A DNA stretch of 64,000 bases from Candidatus Enterococcus wittei (GCF_002140175.1 NZ_NGMO01000003.1:633614-697613), one strand, 5' to 3'; positions 45,866 to 56,275 are shown, counted from the stretch's first letter. The notes: a model not told the origin generated them from the letters alone. A program made the numbers and translations.

Positions 45866-47122
45866 TTATTTATACAGTAACACACGACTATTTGGGTATG
45901 TTGGAAATTGATTAAAAGGAATTGTCCAATCTTGCTCTGGCACAGAGAACTCAAATTGATTCACTAATTGATCCGAGAATACCCGTAAACTGTGTAACGT
46001 GATCCATTCTCCTGCACATCGATGCATCTTCCGAAAATCTCCTCCACCTTGAGCAATCATTTCATACTCTTCATCATAAGAGATCTCTTTGGCTTTTCCT
46101 ACATAACGATTGATCAAAAAAGCATCAGGAGATTCAACCGTCCGTTCATCATGGTTAGTGCCATAAAGATCCAAAATGACCCAACTATCTTTCGAAATAA
46201 GGTACCCATCCACTTCCACATCTCTTAAAGCAAAAGCTGGAAGCATCGGGAAAAACGGATAATATCTCCGCATTTCTTGAATAAATGGATCTTGCAAGTT
46301 TGCAAAATCATTTTTTAATTGTTGTCTTAAATCAGGTCTGCTGAAAAGCGCATGCCCCATTAAATCCACCCAGACAGTAAGTGCCACAGTTGGACGAATG
46401 ATATTCAATAATTCTACTGCTGCTATTTCTATTGGCAACAGATTTCCTTCAAGATCTGTTGCATTCGCAAAAGCATATAAAGCGACATTTTCTTTACCTG
46501 GCACTGGGTTTTCGCGCGCTTCTTCGATTAATTTTTGAGCCCATTTTTCTGATTTTTTCCGATGATCCATCCCTTTGAAATGGTCGATAGGTGAAGTCAC
46601 AGTTCCACTGATCATCGAAATTTGGTAATCCGCTAATTGATTGATTTCTTCTTTGGAATAGTCCGCTAGATTGATCCCAGACCATTCACAAATAGCGGTA
46701 AAGAGGACGATTTTACTTAAGTCAAATAACTCAAATGTTCCTTGTTGCTTTTCTAACTGCTGTTTCAACACACGATCCACAATACGATGGTACTCTTCCA
46801 TCCGTTCTGGTGTCATCAGATCCATAAAAATTGCTTTACGGTGATGATGTTCTGCCCCATCCAATGACTGGACACCGTCCTTGCCAAACAGTGTTTTTAA
46901 AACCATCTTCGGCATAGCACCTTTTCTCTTGAAATTCCTTGGGTCATAAAAGATTTTCGCTGCATTTTCTCCATAGATGATCACAGCCTCTTTGTTGAAT
47001 ATCTTGGCTTTTACCACGGGAGCATTGGCTTCTTCTCTCAGTTCTTGAAGCATTTTATAACCTTTATCATAGTATTTCTTAACTTCTGTCATTTTGACAT
47101 CTACAACTGGTACTTCTTTCAT
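45866..47122 (-). CDS. Cytochrome P450, CYP152 type (fatty-acid peroxygenase)
   Basis: CYP152 enzymes use hydrogen peroxide to hydroxylate or decarboxylate fatty acids. From ATG 47122 (GGGAGGGG upstream) the 418 residues match the length of Bacillus P450 BSbeta. The haem ligand is Cys369 in HRCAGEWIT; the I-helix has Arg243-Pro244 (IIRPTVAL), the family's substitute for the acid-alcohol pair, which anchors the carboxylate. Gln85 (GVQSLDG) occupies the position that is Gln in BSbeta and His in the alkene-forming OleT, so hydroxylation is more likely. RRYYPF and LDLYGTNHD are also family segments. No redox partner is nearby, as expected. Confidence 0.9.
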   Translation of the reverse strand: MKEVPVVDVKMTEVKKYYDKGYKMLQELREEANAPVVKAKIFNKEAVIIYGENAAKIFYDPRNFKRKGAMPKMVLKTLFGKDGVQSLDGAEHHHRKAIFMDLMTPERMEEYHRIVDRVLKQQLEKQQGTFELFDLSKIVLFTAICEWSGINLADYSKEEINQLADYQISMISGTVTSPIDHFKGMDHRKKSEKWAQKLIEEARENPVPGKENVALYAFANATDLEGNLLPIEIAAVELLNIIRPTVALTVWVDLMGHALFSRPDLRQQLKNDFANLQDPFIQEMRRYYPFFPMLPAFALRDVEVDGYLISKDSWVILDLYGTNHDERTVESPDAFLINRYVGKAKEISYDEEYEMIAQGGGDFRKMHRCAGEWITLHSLRVFSDQLVNQFEFSVPEQDWTIPFNQFPTYPNSRVLLYK

Positions 47123-47237
47123 CCTCTTTTCCCCTCCCAATAAAATAACTCTGGATATCAATAGGATACTCCATAAATGGGAAGGCTGACAAAAAAAGCG
47201 TTTTGATGTCCTTCTGCTTGTTTGTGGATCCCAAAAA

Positions 47238-47405
47238 AGAGGCTAGGCCAAACATTTAACTCCGAGAATAGGAAGGGATTCACGAAAATTGCTTTTTAAA
47301 TTTTTGTGAATCCCAGCTTATTTTCGAAGAAGTTGCTTCTGATTCCGCCATGTATACATATTTAGAGCGTGAAACAAGAGTAAATCATACTTTGTCCCAC
47401 GCTCT
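47238..47405 (+). repeat. Dispersed intergenic repeat, copy C
   Basis: Starts AGAGGCTAGG, then TTTAACTCCGAGAATAGGAA, an inner hairpin GGATTCACGAAAATT/AATTTTTGTGAATCC, GTTGCTTCTGATTCCGCC and a terminal hairpin AGAGCGTG.../...CACGCTCT (47364-47405). The remaining gap 47406-47528 holds only the 13-base match at 47467. Confidence 0.8.
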
Positions 47406-47528
47406 ACTATTTTGAAGTATTTTTTAATGGATAAACCGTTCACAAGCCCATTCTAAAAGAAGATATTTTGTCGAAAATAAAGTGACTCTTTTTTCTCAAC
47501 CTTGTTCCTTGTTAAGTTTGATCTACAT

Positions 47529-47975
47529 CTACTTATTCTGTGAGTCAATAATGATAGTCACAGGCCCATCATTGATGAGGGATACATCCATATCTGCACC
47601 GAACTGCCCTGTTTCTACAGGAATGCCCCGCTGTCTTAGACCTTCATTAAAAGCTTCGTATAACGGAATGGCTGTCTCGGGACGAGCGGCTGCGATAAAA
47701 CTAGGACGATTGCCTTTCCTCGTATCTGCAAATAGAGTAAATTGAGAAATGCTCAATAACTGTCCTTTTATATCCTCAATGCTCAAATTCATTTTTCCTT
47801 GTTCATCTTCAAAGATACGCATTTGAGCGATCTTTTTGACTAGATAATCCACATCAGCTTGCGTATCTGTTTCATGAATTCCTAATAAAACCAGTAGCCC
47901 TTGGTGGATTTCACCGACTACTTGCTGGTCGATTGACACAGACGCTTTGCTTACTCGTTGAATAACTGCACGCAT
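47529..47975 (-). CDS. dtd: D-aminoacyl-tRNA deacylase
   Basis: Removes D-amino acids wrongly attached to tRNA. The 148 residues carry [17 protein letters not shown] and the cross-subunit NGPVTIII motif that forms the active site of the dimer. AGGAGG lies 7 bases before the ATG, 11 bases after relA. Confidence 0.97.
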   Translation of the reverse strand: MRAVIQRVSKASVSIDQQVVGEIHQGLLVLLGIHETDTQADVDYLVKKIAQMRIFEDEQGKMNLSIEDIKGQLLSISQFTLFADTRKGNRPSFIAAARPETAIPLYEAFNEGLRQRGIPVETGQFGADMDVSLINDGPVTIIIDSQNK

Positions 47976-47986
47976 GTATGAACCTC

Positions 47987-50200
47987 CTAACCATTCGTAC
48001 GTCGTACACTGTACACATCTGGTACTGTTTTGATCTTATCTACAATGCTCTTGAGATGGGCTAGATTTCGAATACCCACTGTCAAATGAATCGTCGCCAT
48101 TTTATCTTTATTGGTCCTTGCTTCCACACTATTCAAGTTTTTAGTCATCGTATTGACTGTCTGCAAGACATCGTTCAACATACCGGAACGATTATAACCA
48201 TAAATTTCCAAGTCCGCATCGTATTCTTTATGGGTGTTGGATGTATCTTCCCATTCCACTTCAATCAAACGTTCTGCGACATTCGGTTTGTCGGGTTGAA
48301 CATTTGGACAATCCCTACGATGGATTGAAATCCCTCTCCCCTTGGTGATATATCCGACAATATCGTCTCCGGGAATTGGATTACAGCAGCGACTGATTCG
48401 AATCAACAAGTTTTCAACCCCTTGGATCACCACGCCACCTTCATGACGAACTTTCATTTTTTCAGGTTCTTTCCTTGGTTGATTCATCAACTCTTCGACT
48501 TCTTGTTTCTGTTGTTCGATCATTTGTTCTTTTCGTTCTTTTTCTGTCAGACGATTAGCCATGGTTAACGGACTAACTTCTCCATAACCGATCGCAGCAT
48601 ACATATCTTCTTCTGTTTGAAAGTTCAAGCGTTCCAAAGATTCGTGCAATTTATTTTTAGATAAGACTTCTTTAGGTGCAAAGCCTAGATCAGTGATGCT
48701 TTTTACAATTGCTTCATGCCCTTTGACGATATTTTCTTCACGATCTTGGCTTTTGAAGAACCGTTTGATTTTATTTCTAGCTTTACTTGTAGCCACAAGT
48801 TTTAGCCAATCACGGCTAGGACCAAAGGAATTAGGTGAAGTTAAGATCTCGATGATATCCCCATTTTTCAATTTATAATCTAGTTGGACCATTTTTCCGT
48901 TGATCTTTGCGCCAGTTGTTTTATTCCCGATGTCTGTATGAATACTATAAGCAAAATCTAGCGGTCCAGATCCTTTAGGAAGCTCTGTAACATCCCCTTT
49001 AGGTGTAAATACGTAGACTTTATCACTAAAGATGTCCCCTTTTACGCCTTCCATGAATTCTGAAGCATCATAGCTTTCATCTTGAAGTTCAATGATTTCA
49101 TGAAACCAACTTAACTGTTTCATCATACCGTCTGGTTCAACTTTATCACTTTTTCCTTCTTTGTATGCCCAGTGTGCGGCTACCCCAAATTCTGCGATTT
49201 CATGCATTTCTTGCGTACGAATCTGGATTTCAACTGGATTTCCTGCAGGCCCGATCACTGTAGTATGCAAAGACTGATACATATTTGCTTTAGGCATAGC
49301 GATATAGTCTTTGAATCTTCCTGGCATTGGTTTCCATTTCGTGTGGATTGCTCCTAAAACGGCATAACAATCTTTAATGGATTCAACGATTACTCGAATC
49401 GCTAATAAGTCATAAATCTCATTGAATTGCTTTTTCTGATCTTTCATCTTTCGATAAATGGAATAAATATGCTTTGGTCGGCCATAGATTTCGGCAAAGA
49501 TCCCTAATTCTTCAGTTGCTTGACGAATCTCTTCGACAGTCCCACTGACGTATTTTTCCCGTTCTTCTCGTTTTGTCTGCATTAGATGCACGATTCGATA
49601 ATATTGTTTAGGATTTAGGTAGCGTAATGCCGTATCTTCCAGTTCCCATTTGATCCGACTGATCCCTAAACGATGAGCCAATGGTGCATAGATTTCTAAC
49701 GTTTCTTGCGCAATACGACGTTGCTTGTCTTCACGCAAATGTTTTAACGTACGCATGTTATGTAAACGGTCAGCCAATTTAACCATAATTACACGTAAAT
49801 CTTGAGCCATAGCTAATAACATTTTACGGTGATTTTCTGCTAACTGTTCCTCATGTGATTTATATTTGATTTTTCCTAGTTTAGTCACACCGTCTACTAA
49901 CATTGCGACATCGTCACCAAACTCTTTTCTTAAATCTTCTAATGTGACTTCTGTATCTTCGACAACATCATGTAAAAAACCGGTTGCAACCGTATGGGGG
50001 TCCATTCGTAGATCAGCTAAGATCCCAGCGACTTGGATCGGATGGATAATATAAGGTTCCCCGGATTTGCGAAACTGACCATCATGGGCAGCCGTCGCAT
50101 ATTCGCATGCTTTTTGAACAAAAGCGACATGCTCAGGACCCATATATTGGCGTACCATTTTGATCACACCAGGGCCAGTTAAGATTTCTTCTTTTGGCAT
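47987..50200 (-). CDS. relA: Bifunctional (p)ppGpp synthetase/hydrolase RelA
   Basis: The long Rel protein of 737 residues: N-terminal HD hydrolase ([15 protein letters not shown] near residue 75), synthetase with [11 protein letters not shown] near 305, TGS domain ([15 protein letters not shown] near 395), zinc-finger-like region ([12 protein letters not shown]) and a C-terminal ACT domain. It both makes and destroys the stringent-response alarmone. relQ, a second synthetase, is in the same window. Confidence 0.98.
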   Translation of the reverse strand: MPKEEILTGPGVIKMVRQYMGPEHVAFVQKACEYATAAHDGQFRKSGEPYIIHPIQVAGILADLRMDPHTVATGFLHDVVEDTEVTLEDLRKEFGDDVAMLVDGVTKLGKIKYKSHEEQLAENHRKMLLAMAQDLRVIMVKLADRLHNMRTLKHLREDKQRRIAQETLEIYAPLAHRLGISRIKWELEDTALRYLNPKQYYRIVHLMQTKREEREKYVSGTVEEIRQATEELGIFAEIYGRPKHIYSIYRKMKDQKKQFNEIYDLLAIRVIVESIKDCYAVLGAIHTKWKPMPGRFKDYIAMPKANMYQSLHTTVIGPAGNPVEIQIRTQEMHEIAEFGVAAHWAYKEGKSDKVEPDGMMKQLSWFHEIIELQDESYDASEFMEGVKGDIFSDKVYVFTPKGDVTELPKGSGPLDFAYSIHTDIGNKTTGAKINGKMVQLDYKLKNGDIIEILTSPNSFGPSRDWLKLVATSKARNKIKRFFKSQDREENIVKGHEAIVKSITDLGFAPKEVLSKNKLHESLERLNFQTEEDMYAAIGYGEVSPLTMANRLTEKERKEQMIEQQKQEVEELMNQPRKEPEKMKVRHEGGVVIQGVENLLIRISRCCNPIPGDDIVGYITKGRGISIHRRDCPNVQPDKPNVAERLIEVEWEDTSNTHKEYDADLEIYGYNRSGMLNDVLQTVNTMTKNLNSVEARTNKDKMATIHLTVGIRNLAHLKSIVDKIKTVPDVYSVRRTNG

Positions 50201-50433
50201 GGGAAATGTCCCCCTTTCTAAATTCTAAGACTGAAATGATGGAAATAAACCATTAAATCTACCTTTTATTCACTGTTTTTCTAAAAATAGATAATTGTTT
50301 TTATTATACAGATTCTTATCCTTTTTTTCAATGGACAATGGTAGAAGAACGCTCTTCTACTAAAGACCCCAATAGACAATCACTGTTTATATTCAAGCAA
50401 GTTTCAAAAAGAGACACTACCTTAAAAAATAGA

Positions 50434-51195
50434 CTAAAGTAGTTCCAGCTGATAACTCACTGCACTTAGTAGATATAATGGCGCTGTTTCCGTCCGTAAA
50501 ATCCTTGGTCCTAAACCACATAAAATCCCACCTTTTCCTTCGAAAGTGACGATTTCCTGCGGTGTAAGCCCACCTTCTGGACCAAACACAGCAAGGATGC
50601 GACAACCAACGTGATTGTTATCAATGATTTCCTTTAGCACCTTAGCTAAACGAGAGGATTCTCCTTGCTTAGCGGACTCTTCATAGGCGACTAAAATGAC
50701 ATCGTAAGCATCCAGTTGGGCATACAATTCTTTTTCTGTTTCCAAAAGTGTCACTTGTGGGACAACTTGACGATGGGATTGTTCCGCTGCCTCCTGCGCA
50801 ATTTTCGTTAATCGTTCCTGTCGTTTCTTTCTTTTTTTCGCATCCCATTTCACGACAGAAGTAGCCGCCGGAAAACCAGTAAATGCATGCGCCCCCAGTT
50901 CCGTTCCTTTTTGAACGATCCAATCCAACTTATCACCTTTTGGGTAGCCACTTGCAATCGTTACCTGACAAGGCAATTCCTTTTGCATATTTTCTTTGGC
51001 TAATTCTACTAAATAAACAGCTTGATCCGTAATCTCAGTGATCTCGGCAATAATGACCTGTTGATCATTGAAGGCGAGATACACTCGTTCTTTTGGTGAC
51101 ATCCGCATCACTCGTACGATATGATGGTAAGCTTCTCTTTCTAACACAAAATGATCTTGGGGTTGATATGCTTCATCTAAGAAATAACGTTGCAT
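50434..51195 (-). CDS. rsmE: 16S rRNA (uracil-1498-N3)-methyltransferase RsmE
   Basis: A SPOUT methyltransferase of 253 residues with an N-terminal PUA-like part (HHIVRVMRMSPKE) and C-terminal knot motifs AVFGPEGGLTPQE and LGPRILRTETAPL. The ATG follows the prmA stop directly (TAGATG), with GAGGTGG upstream. Confidence 0.96.
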   Translation of the reverse strand: MQRYFLDEAYQPQDHFVLEREAYHHIVRVMRMSPKERVYLAFNDQQVIIAEITEITDQAVYLVELAKENMQKELPCQVTIASGYPKGDKLDWIVQKGTELGAHAFTGFPAATSVVKWDAKKRKKRQERLTKIAQEAAEQSHRQVVPQVTLLETEKELYAQLDAYDVILVAYEESAKQGESSRLAKVLKEIIDNNHVGCRILAVFGPEGGLTPQEIVTFEGKGGILCGLGPRILRTETAPLYLLSAVSYQLELL

Positions 51196-52143
51196 CTAGT
51201 CCACCTCAGGCTTTTTCAGGATAATCGCATACCAATCTTTTTGTTGAAAGATCTGATCCACAATGAATCCTTGGTTTTCCATGGCTTCGATCACCATTTC
51301 TTTTTTATCTTCGATAATTCCTGAAACGATCAACGAACCAGTTTGTTTTAATAAGCGCCAAGCATCAGGAATCATCAGTAAGATAATATCTGCCAAAATG
51401 TTAGCCACGATCACATCACTTTCGATCTCAATCCCTTTTAATAGATCATTGGCCGATACATGTACATCTTTAGCTACTTCATTGAGAGCGATATTTTCTT
51501 TAGCAGAACGAACAGCGACTTCATCCAGATCATAAGCATAAACATCTTTCGCACCTAAATATTTGGCCGCAATACTCAATACGCCCGATCCAGTTCCAAC
51601 ATCTAATAGAGTTTCTCCTCCACGTAAGGTCACTTCCAAAGCTTGCAAAGTTAAAGCAGTAGTCGGATGTGTCCCCGTTCCAAAGGCCATCCCGGGATCT
51701 AAGGTGATGATTTTTTCTAATGGGTCTTCCGTATGATAAGTTTCCCAACTTGGCACAACTGTCAGCATTCTTGTCAGACGTACAGGATGATAATATTTTT
51801 TCCAAGCAGTTGCCCAATTGCTTTCTTCTACTTCACTGACAGAAACGATATTTTTCCCGATTGCTAAGCCAAACTCAGGCAATTGTGTGACCCGATTTTT
51901 AATGAAAGGCAAGATTTCTGGTAAAAAGATTGTTTCTGGAAAATAAGCCATCACTATTGCGCCTTCTGTCAAAGTCGTGAATCCTTCTTTGGTCAAGATT
52001 TCTCCATAAGGATCTGATTGGAAGTTTTCAACATCTAACGAATCTTCGATTGCAACGCCACTCGCTCCTGCTTCCATCAAAATATTTGCGACCGCTTCAA
52101 CAGCCTCGCTGGCAGTTTCAATTTTTACTTCATTCCATTTCAT
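51196..52143 (-). CDS. prmA: Ribosomal protein L11 methyltransferase PrmA
   Basis: Trimethylates lysines and the N-terminus of ribosomal protein L11. The 315 residues have an N-terminal substrate domain and a class I methyltransferase domain with LDVGTGSGVLSIAA near residue 180 and VANILADII. AAGGAG lies 8 bases before the ATG; rsmE follows immediately. Confidence 0.96.
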   Translation of the reverse strand: MKWNEVKIETASEAVEAVANILMEAGASGVAIEDSLDVENFQSDPYGEILTKEGFTTLTEGAIVMAYFPETIFLPEILPFIKNRVTQLPEFGLAIGKNIVSVSEVEESNWATAWKKYYHPVRLTRMLTVVPSWETYHTEDPLEKIITLDPGMAFGTGTHPTTALTLQALEVTLRGGETLLDVGTGSGVLSIAAKYLGAKDVYAYDLDEVAVRSAKENIALNEVAKDVHVSANDLLKGIEIESDVIVANILADIILLMIPDAWRLLKQTGSLIVSGIIEDKKEMVIEAMENQGFIVDQIFQQKDWYAIILKKPEVD

Positions 52144-52155
52144 GTACTTTTCTCC

Positions 52156-52644
52156 TTAATAACTAGGGTATGGCAGATCGTATCCTTGACCCGTTGCTTG
52201 TTTTTCTTCTACTAGACGTGCAAACACTTGGTTGTCCCATTTCAATTCAAAGACGGCATTATCATCTTCTTCGTCCAAGAAATCCATCAGATCACTTTGT
52301 CCTTGTGCCAATACTTCGTGGAGGTATTCTACCAACGCGTCTATTACATCTGTTGATAAACCTTTTTTCCCAGCATAAGGGATGACCGTCAAGTAATCAT
52401 TTTCATCAAAACGTGATTTTTGTGGATTAAACAATAAAATACCATCTTCAAATTCGATGATCGCTTCTTCAGAGACTACACCTTGAGCATCGTCTAATTC
52501 AAGATGTTCTTTATTTTCTGCAAATAAACGAACAACGATTTCGATCGTATGATTTTTCGTATCCCAATCTAATGCCACGTCATAGTCTTGAATATTCTTT
52601 TCAATCGCTTGATCAAGATAGTCCAATAAATTTATTTTTTTCAT
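52156..52644 (-). CDS. DUF3013-family protein
   Basis: A 162-residue acidic protein (LDYLDQAIEKNIQDYDVALD at the start; DFLDEEDDN near 125) of a family found in Lactobacillales and without known function. ATG 52644 has GGAGG upstream; the longer frame lacks one. It begins inside the last 32 bases of the glycosylase gene and precedes prmA by 12 bases, so it belongs to this operon. Confidence 0.85.
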   Translation of the reverse strand: MKKINLLDYLDQAIEKNIQDYDVALDWDTKNHTIEIVVRLFAENKEHLELDDAQGVVSEEAIIEFEDGILLFNPQKSRFDENDYLTVIPYAGKKGLSTDVIDALVEYLHEVLAQGQSDLMDFLDEEDDNAVFELKWDNQVFARLVEEKQATGQGYDLPYPSY

Positions 52645-53281
52645 CTTCGTTCCTCCAACCCCAGTCTTTATCGATCTGAGTTTTTTTTTGTAAAGTAAGA
52701 TACGGATTTCCAGCAACAACAAAGCGCAGCGGTTTATCTGTCCATTCTCCTTTGTTCGGAATGCCGATTCTAGGTAATGCCTCTATTTTTTTAGGGGTAC
52801 GACTTTTTTCGAACACTAGACGTAAGGCACTGTTTCGAATCGATTGTCCATACAAATCTGGCGAAAGCCCAAGTGCTGCCACAAGTTTTCCCGGCCCATT
52901 ACTGATATTCGGTCCGACCTTGTCGCCTCGGTTCTTACTCATTTGTTCAATCCCATTTACCGGTTCGATCGCCCGAATCATTACTCCTTGGGGGATGCCT
53001 TCTGGCTGAGTGATGATATTCAAGATCAAATGGGTATGCATCGTATAGAGGTAAATGGTTCCAGGTTCTTCATACATCGCTCGAACTCGTGGTGTTTGCC
53101 GCATCCCATAGCTATGAGCGGCTTGGTCAAGAGGGCCAAGATAAGCTTCAACATCTACAATATAACCACCTAGTGTCCCTGAGGTAGTTTCATATTCTAA
53201 ATATTTTCCCAAAAGATCGCGAGCAACTTCCGGTGTGGTTTTATTGATTAAAAGTTCATCTAATTGTTTTTTATTTGTCAT
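52613..53281 (-). CDS. DNA-3-methyladenine glycosylase (AAG/MPG type)
   Basis: A base-excision repair enzyme of 222 residues with ARDLLGKYLEY, the catalytic YIVDVEAYLGPLDQAAHS (glutamate and tyrosine) and GPGKLVAALGL. It removes alkylated purines. First gene of the mpg-DUF3013-prmA-rsmE set. Confidence 0.93.
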   Translation of the reverse strand: MTNKKQLDELLINKTTPEVARDLLGKYLEYETTSGTLGGYIVDVEAYLGPLDQAAHSYGMRQTPRVRAMYEEPGTIYLYTMHTHLILNIITQPEGIPQGVMIRAIEPVNGIEQMSKNRGDKVGPNISNGPGKLVAALGLSPDLYGQSIRNSALRLVFEKSRTPKKIEALPRIGIPNKGEWTDKPLRFVVAGNPYLTLQKKTQIDKDWGWRNEDEKNKFIGLS

Positions 53282-53783
53282 TCATCTCACCAACCTTATC
53301 ATACACAATAAAGGAAAAAGAAGCTATGAAAAAAGAGGCGAACAAATCCCTTGATCCTTTGCAGTTTACCAAGAAAAATATCCCCTCTCCTCCATTTGCT
53401 CTTCCTTGTTAAAATGGCCGAAAAAAGATGGAATCTTCTCCTTCCCTAGTCAGTCATATCGCAAAAAAATTGGGTGAATTCCTATCTTAAAAATGGAGAT
53501 AACAACTTTTGACAATTGTTATTCTATTTATAACAAACGACGTTACCGAACCTTTCATACATACAGGGGATTGACTCATGAAAAAAAGGTCATAGAATGA
53601 ACAACAAATAAAAACGAAGATACCTTCCCCGCTTTTTAAAAGGAACTATATAGATTAATCCATTTCTTTATGAATGACGCCCATTATTGGTCCGTTAACG
53701 GAGAATACTTGCGACATTAGTCATGAGAGGTTCAAGGAGATATGGTATAATAAACGAACGAAAAACTAAAAGGAGGAAAGACG
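53282..53783. other. Divergent spacer with rarA promoter and palindrome
   Basis: No gene seen. TGGTATAAT at 53743-53751 is an extended -10 for rarA. TCCGTTAACGGA at 53691-53702 is a perfect palindrome, followed by the 36-bp motif at 53704-53739 that recurs near 44622. ATAACAA/TTGTTAT near 53504-53527 is a further short inverted repeat. Confidence 0.5.
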
Positions 53784-55061
53784 ATGAAACAACCCTTGGC
53801 GTATCGAATGCGTCCTAAAAACATCGATGAAGTTGTAGGACAACAACATCTTGTAGGCGATGGTAAAATTATTCGCCGCATGGTTGATGCCAAAATGTTA
53901 TCATCTATGATTTTATACGGGCCTCCAGGTACCGGTAAAACCAGTATCGCAAGCGCCATTGCAGGCTCTACGAAATTTGCTTTTCGAATGTTGAATGCTG
54001 CAACAGATTCAAAAAAAGACTTACAGATCGTAGCCGAAGAAGCAAAAATGAGCGGAACCGTCATCCTCTTATTAGATGAAGTCCATCGTTTAGATAAAAC
54101 CAAACAGGATTTTTTATTGCCACATTTAGAAAATGGACGGATCATCCTCATTGGTGCAACTACTGAAAATCCCTATATCACAATTAATCCTGCGATCCGC
54201 AGTCGTACTCAAATTTTTGAAGTAAAACCTTTGGATGAGCAAGATATCCAAACTGCCATCCATAGAGCATTGGCCGATCAAGAAAATGGTCTTGGCCAGC
54301 TGAAGATCCAATTAGATGACAATGCCTTACTCCATTTATCCCGAGCAACTAATGGCGATTTGCGAAGTGCCCTCAATGGTTTAGAGCTAGCTGCTCGATC
54401 AACCAAAGAAAATGAAGCTGGAGTCATCCATCTGACACTTGAAGTGATTGAAGAATGTATCCAACGAAAGGCACTGACCCATGATAAAAATGGTGACGCC
54501 CATTACGATGTGATCTCCGCCTTTCAAAAATCCATTCGTGGAAGTGACGTTGATGCTGCTTTACACTACTTAGCACGTCTAGTCGAAGCCGGTGACCTTG
54601 CCAGTATTTGTCGCCGACTGATGGTGATTGGTTATGAAGATATCGGATTAGGAAATCCTGCCGCTGCTGCCAGAACAGTCAACGCCGTTCTTGCTGCTGA
54701 ACGTTTAGGCCTTCCAGAAGCACGAATCCCCCTTGCTGATGTTGTGGTTGATCTGTGCCTTTCACCAAAATCAAACACAGCGTATACTGCCCTTGATGAG
54801 GCTTTAGCAGATATCCGTTCGGGTAAAGCTGGAGAAGTTCCCGATCACTTGAGAGATAGCCATTATCAAGGAGCGCAATCATTGAATCGTGGAGTTGGTT
54901 ATCAATACCCTCACAATTTTGAAAATGCTTGGGTGGACCAACAATATTTACCAGATAAATTAAAAAAAGCGCAATATTATCATCCAAAAGACACTGGTAA
55001 ATACGAACAAGCCTTAGGTCAACAGTATCAGCGTATCCAAGAATGGAAGAAAAAGAATTGA
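53784..55061 (+). CDS. rarA: Replication-associated recombination protein RarA (MgsA)
   Basis: A clamp-loader-like AAA+ ATPase of 425 residues acting at stalled forks: Walker A YGPPGTGKTS near residue 46, Walker B LLLDEVHRLDK, sensor IGATTENPY, and the C-terminal tetramerisation part (GDLASICRRLMVIGYEDIG). AGGAGG precedes the ATG. Confidence 0.96.
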   Translation: MKQPLAYRMRPKNIDEVVGQQHLVGDGKIIRRMVDAKMLSSMILYGPPGTGKTSIASAIAGSTKFAFRMLNAATDSKKDLQIVAEEAKMSGTVILLLDEVHRLDKTKQDFLLPHLENGRIILIGATTENPYITINPAIRSRTQIFEVKPLDEQDIQTAIHRALADQENGLGQLKIQLDDNALLHLSRATNGDLRSALNGLELAARSTKENEAGVIHLTLEVIEECIQRKALTHDKNGDAHYDVISAFQKSIRGSDVDAALHYLARLVEAGDLASICRRLMVIGYEDIGLGNPAAAARTVNAVLAAERLGLPEARIPLADVVVDLCLSPKSNTAYTALDEALADIRSGKAGEVPDHLRDSHYQGAQSLNRGVGYQYPHNFENAWVDQQYLPDKLKKAQYYHPKDTGKYEQALGQQYQRIQEWKKKN

Positions 55062-55102
55062 GCTAACGGATGGAAACGTTTGTTTTTTCATAAGCACACT
55101 CA

Positions 55103-55131
55103 TTGCTCTTTTTAATGTCATATGCTACTAT
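55103..55131 (+). promoter_or_regulatory. Promoter of 6S RNA
   Basis: TTGCTC and TACTAT are 17 bases apart, with the extended TG at 55123-55124; transcription should start near 55138. Confidence 0.65.
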
Positions 55132-55137
55132 AAGGGT

Positions 55138-55335
55138 GGGAAATCTGTGATGTTCGAATTGTCCTCTTTGTGTGTTGACCGAACATTTTTATTGATATCT
55201 TGGGACCTGTCTTGTGTCACAGCTGGTAACATGCCTTATCATTTGGTAGTTCGATGCTACGACCATGGGACCCACCTGCTTGAATTCGCGGGATCAATAC
55301 TACAGGACGAACACCGGCATTAACGGAGATTCCAT
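55138..55335 (+). ncRNA. ssrS: 6S RNA
   Basis: A non-coding stretch of about 200 bases between rarA and a membrane gene, with its own promoter and terminator. Its ends pair (GGAAATCT with GGAGATTCC; GATGTTCG with CGAACAC), and the inside has the long hairpin with an open centre typical of 6S RNA (GACCGAACATTTTTATTG ... CTACAGGACGAACACC). 6S RNA mimics an open promoter and holds RNA polymerase in stationary phase. The place beside rarA agrees with other Firmicutes. Exact ends are estimates. Confidence 0.85.
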
Positions 55336-55351
55336 TTTTTGAATCATAAGG

Positions 55352-55387
55352 AGCTGTACCCATTGGGTGCAGCTTCTTTTCTTTTTT
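55352..55387 (+). terminator. Terminator of 6S RNA
   Basis: AGCTGTACCC pairs with GGGTGCAGCT (one mismatch) around ATT and is followed by a T-rich run. Confidence 0.8.
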
Positions 55388-55442
55388 GTGGTATGATTGA
55401 ACAAAGAATGTAAATGAACAGTTACTATAGGAGGGTCCATGT

Positions 55443-55730
55443 ATGATTCGAATATTGATGGCAGTCGCTGCCTTATTATTATTATTCGTCAGCTATTATT
55501 TATTTAAAAAACAACCGATATTCTTTGTGTTAATCGAAAACAATAAAAAAAATCAAGGATTTCTGCAATTCTTTGGCTCAGCCTATGCTTTTTTAGGTAT
55601 TTTAGGACTTGTCGTTGCAGGAATCAATCACCGTTTTTTCGCTTTACTTTATCTAGTGATTGTCATCGTAGTTGCCTCTGTATTCAGTATCAGCTTTGCT
55701 AAAAAAATGGCGAAACAAAACAGTAAATAA
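55443..55730 (+). CDS. Small membrane protein of unknown function
   Basis: 95 residues with three hydrophobic segments (about 3-20, 42-62, 65-85) and a basic end (AKKMAKQNSK). AGGAGG at 55432-55437 lies 5 bases before the ATG, and the upstream 6S terminator and downstream stress gene are both in the same direction. I do not recognise a family with confidence. Confidence 0.75.
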   Translation: MIRILMAVAALLLLFVSYYLFKKQPIFFVLIENNKKNQGFLQFFGSAYAFLGILGLVVAGINHRFFALLYLVIVIVVASVFSISFAKKMAKQNSK

Positions 55731-55801
55731 TTCTCTTTTTTCTTAAATTGCTTTACAATAGAAGTATGAAATACGTAACTTTTGAAGAGGAGTGGACGCT
55801 T

Positions 55802-56275
55802 ATGTTACAACAATATAAAAAAATCATGGTAGCTGTCGACGGGTCAGCTGAAGCTGAATTGGCTTTTAAAAAAGCTGTGAACGTTGCGCTTAGAAATAAC
55901 GGAGAACTTCTACTAGCCCATGTCATTGATACGCGATCTTTCCAAACGATTTCTTCATTTGATGGCATGTTAGCGGAACAAGCAACTGAAATGGCGAAAC
56001 AAACGTTAGCAGACTATGAAGCGACAGCTAAAAAAGCTGGAGTCCAAACAGTCTCTACAGTAGTAGAATATGGTTCACCAAAACACATCATTGCCAAAGA
56101 GATTCCTGAAGATCATCATGTTGATTTGATTCTTTTAGGAGCAACTGGTTTAAATGCTGTTGAACGATTGTTTATTGGTTCTGTTTCTGAATACGTGATT
56201 CGTAATGCAACCTGTGATGTACTTGTTGTTCGTACAGATACAGACAACAAATTACCAGTGAATGAAGACAACTAA
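55802..56275 (+). CDS. Universal stress protein (UspA family)
   Basis: A 157-residue Usp fold: KIMVAVDGSAEAELAF at the start and the ATP-binding GATGLNAVERLFIGSVS (G-2x-G-9x-GS) near the end, so it is of the ATP-binding kind. ATG 55802 has GAGGAG upstream; the frame begins earlier without a ribosome site. Confidence 0.92.
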   Translation: MLQQYKKIMVAVDGSAEAELAFKKAVNVALRNNGELLLAHVIDTRSFQTISSFDGMLAEQATEMAKQTLADYEATAKKAGVQTVSTVVEYGSPKHIIAKEIPEDHHVDLILLGATGLNAVERLFIGSVSEYVIRNATCDVLVVRTDTDNKLPVNEDN

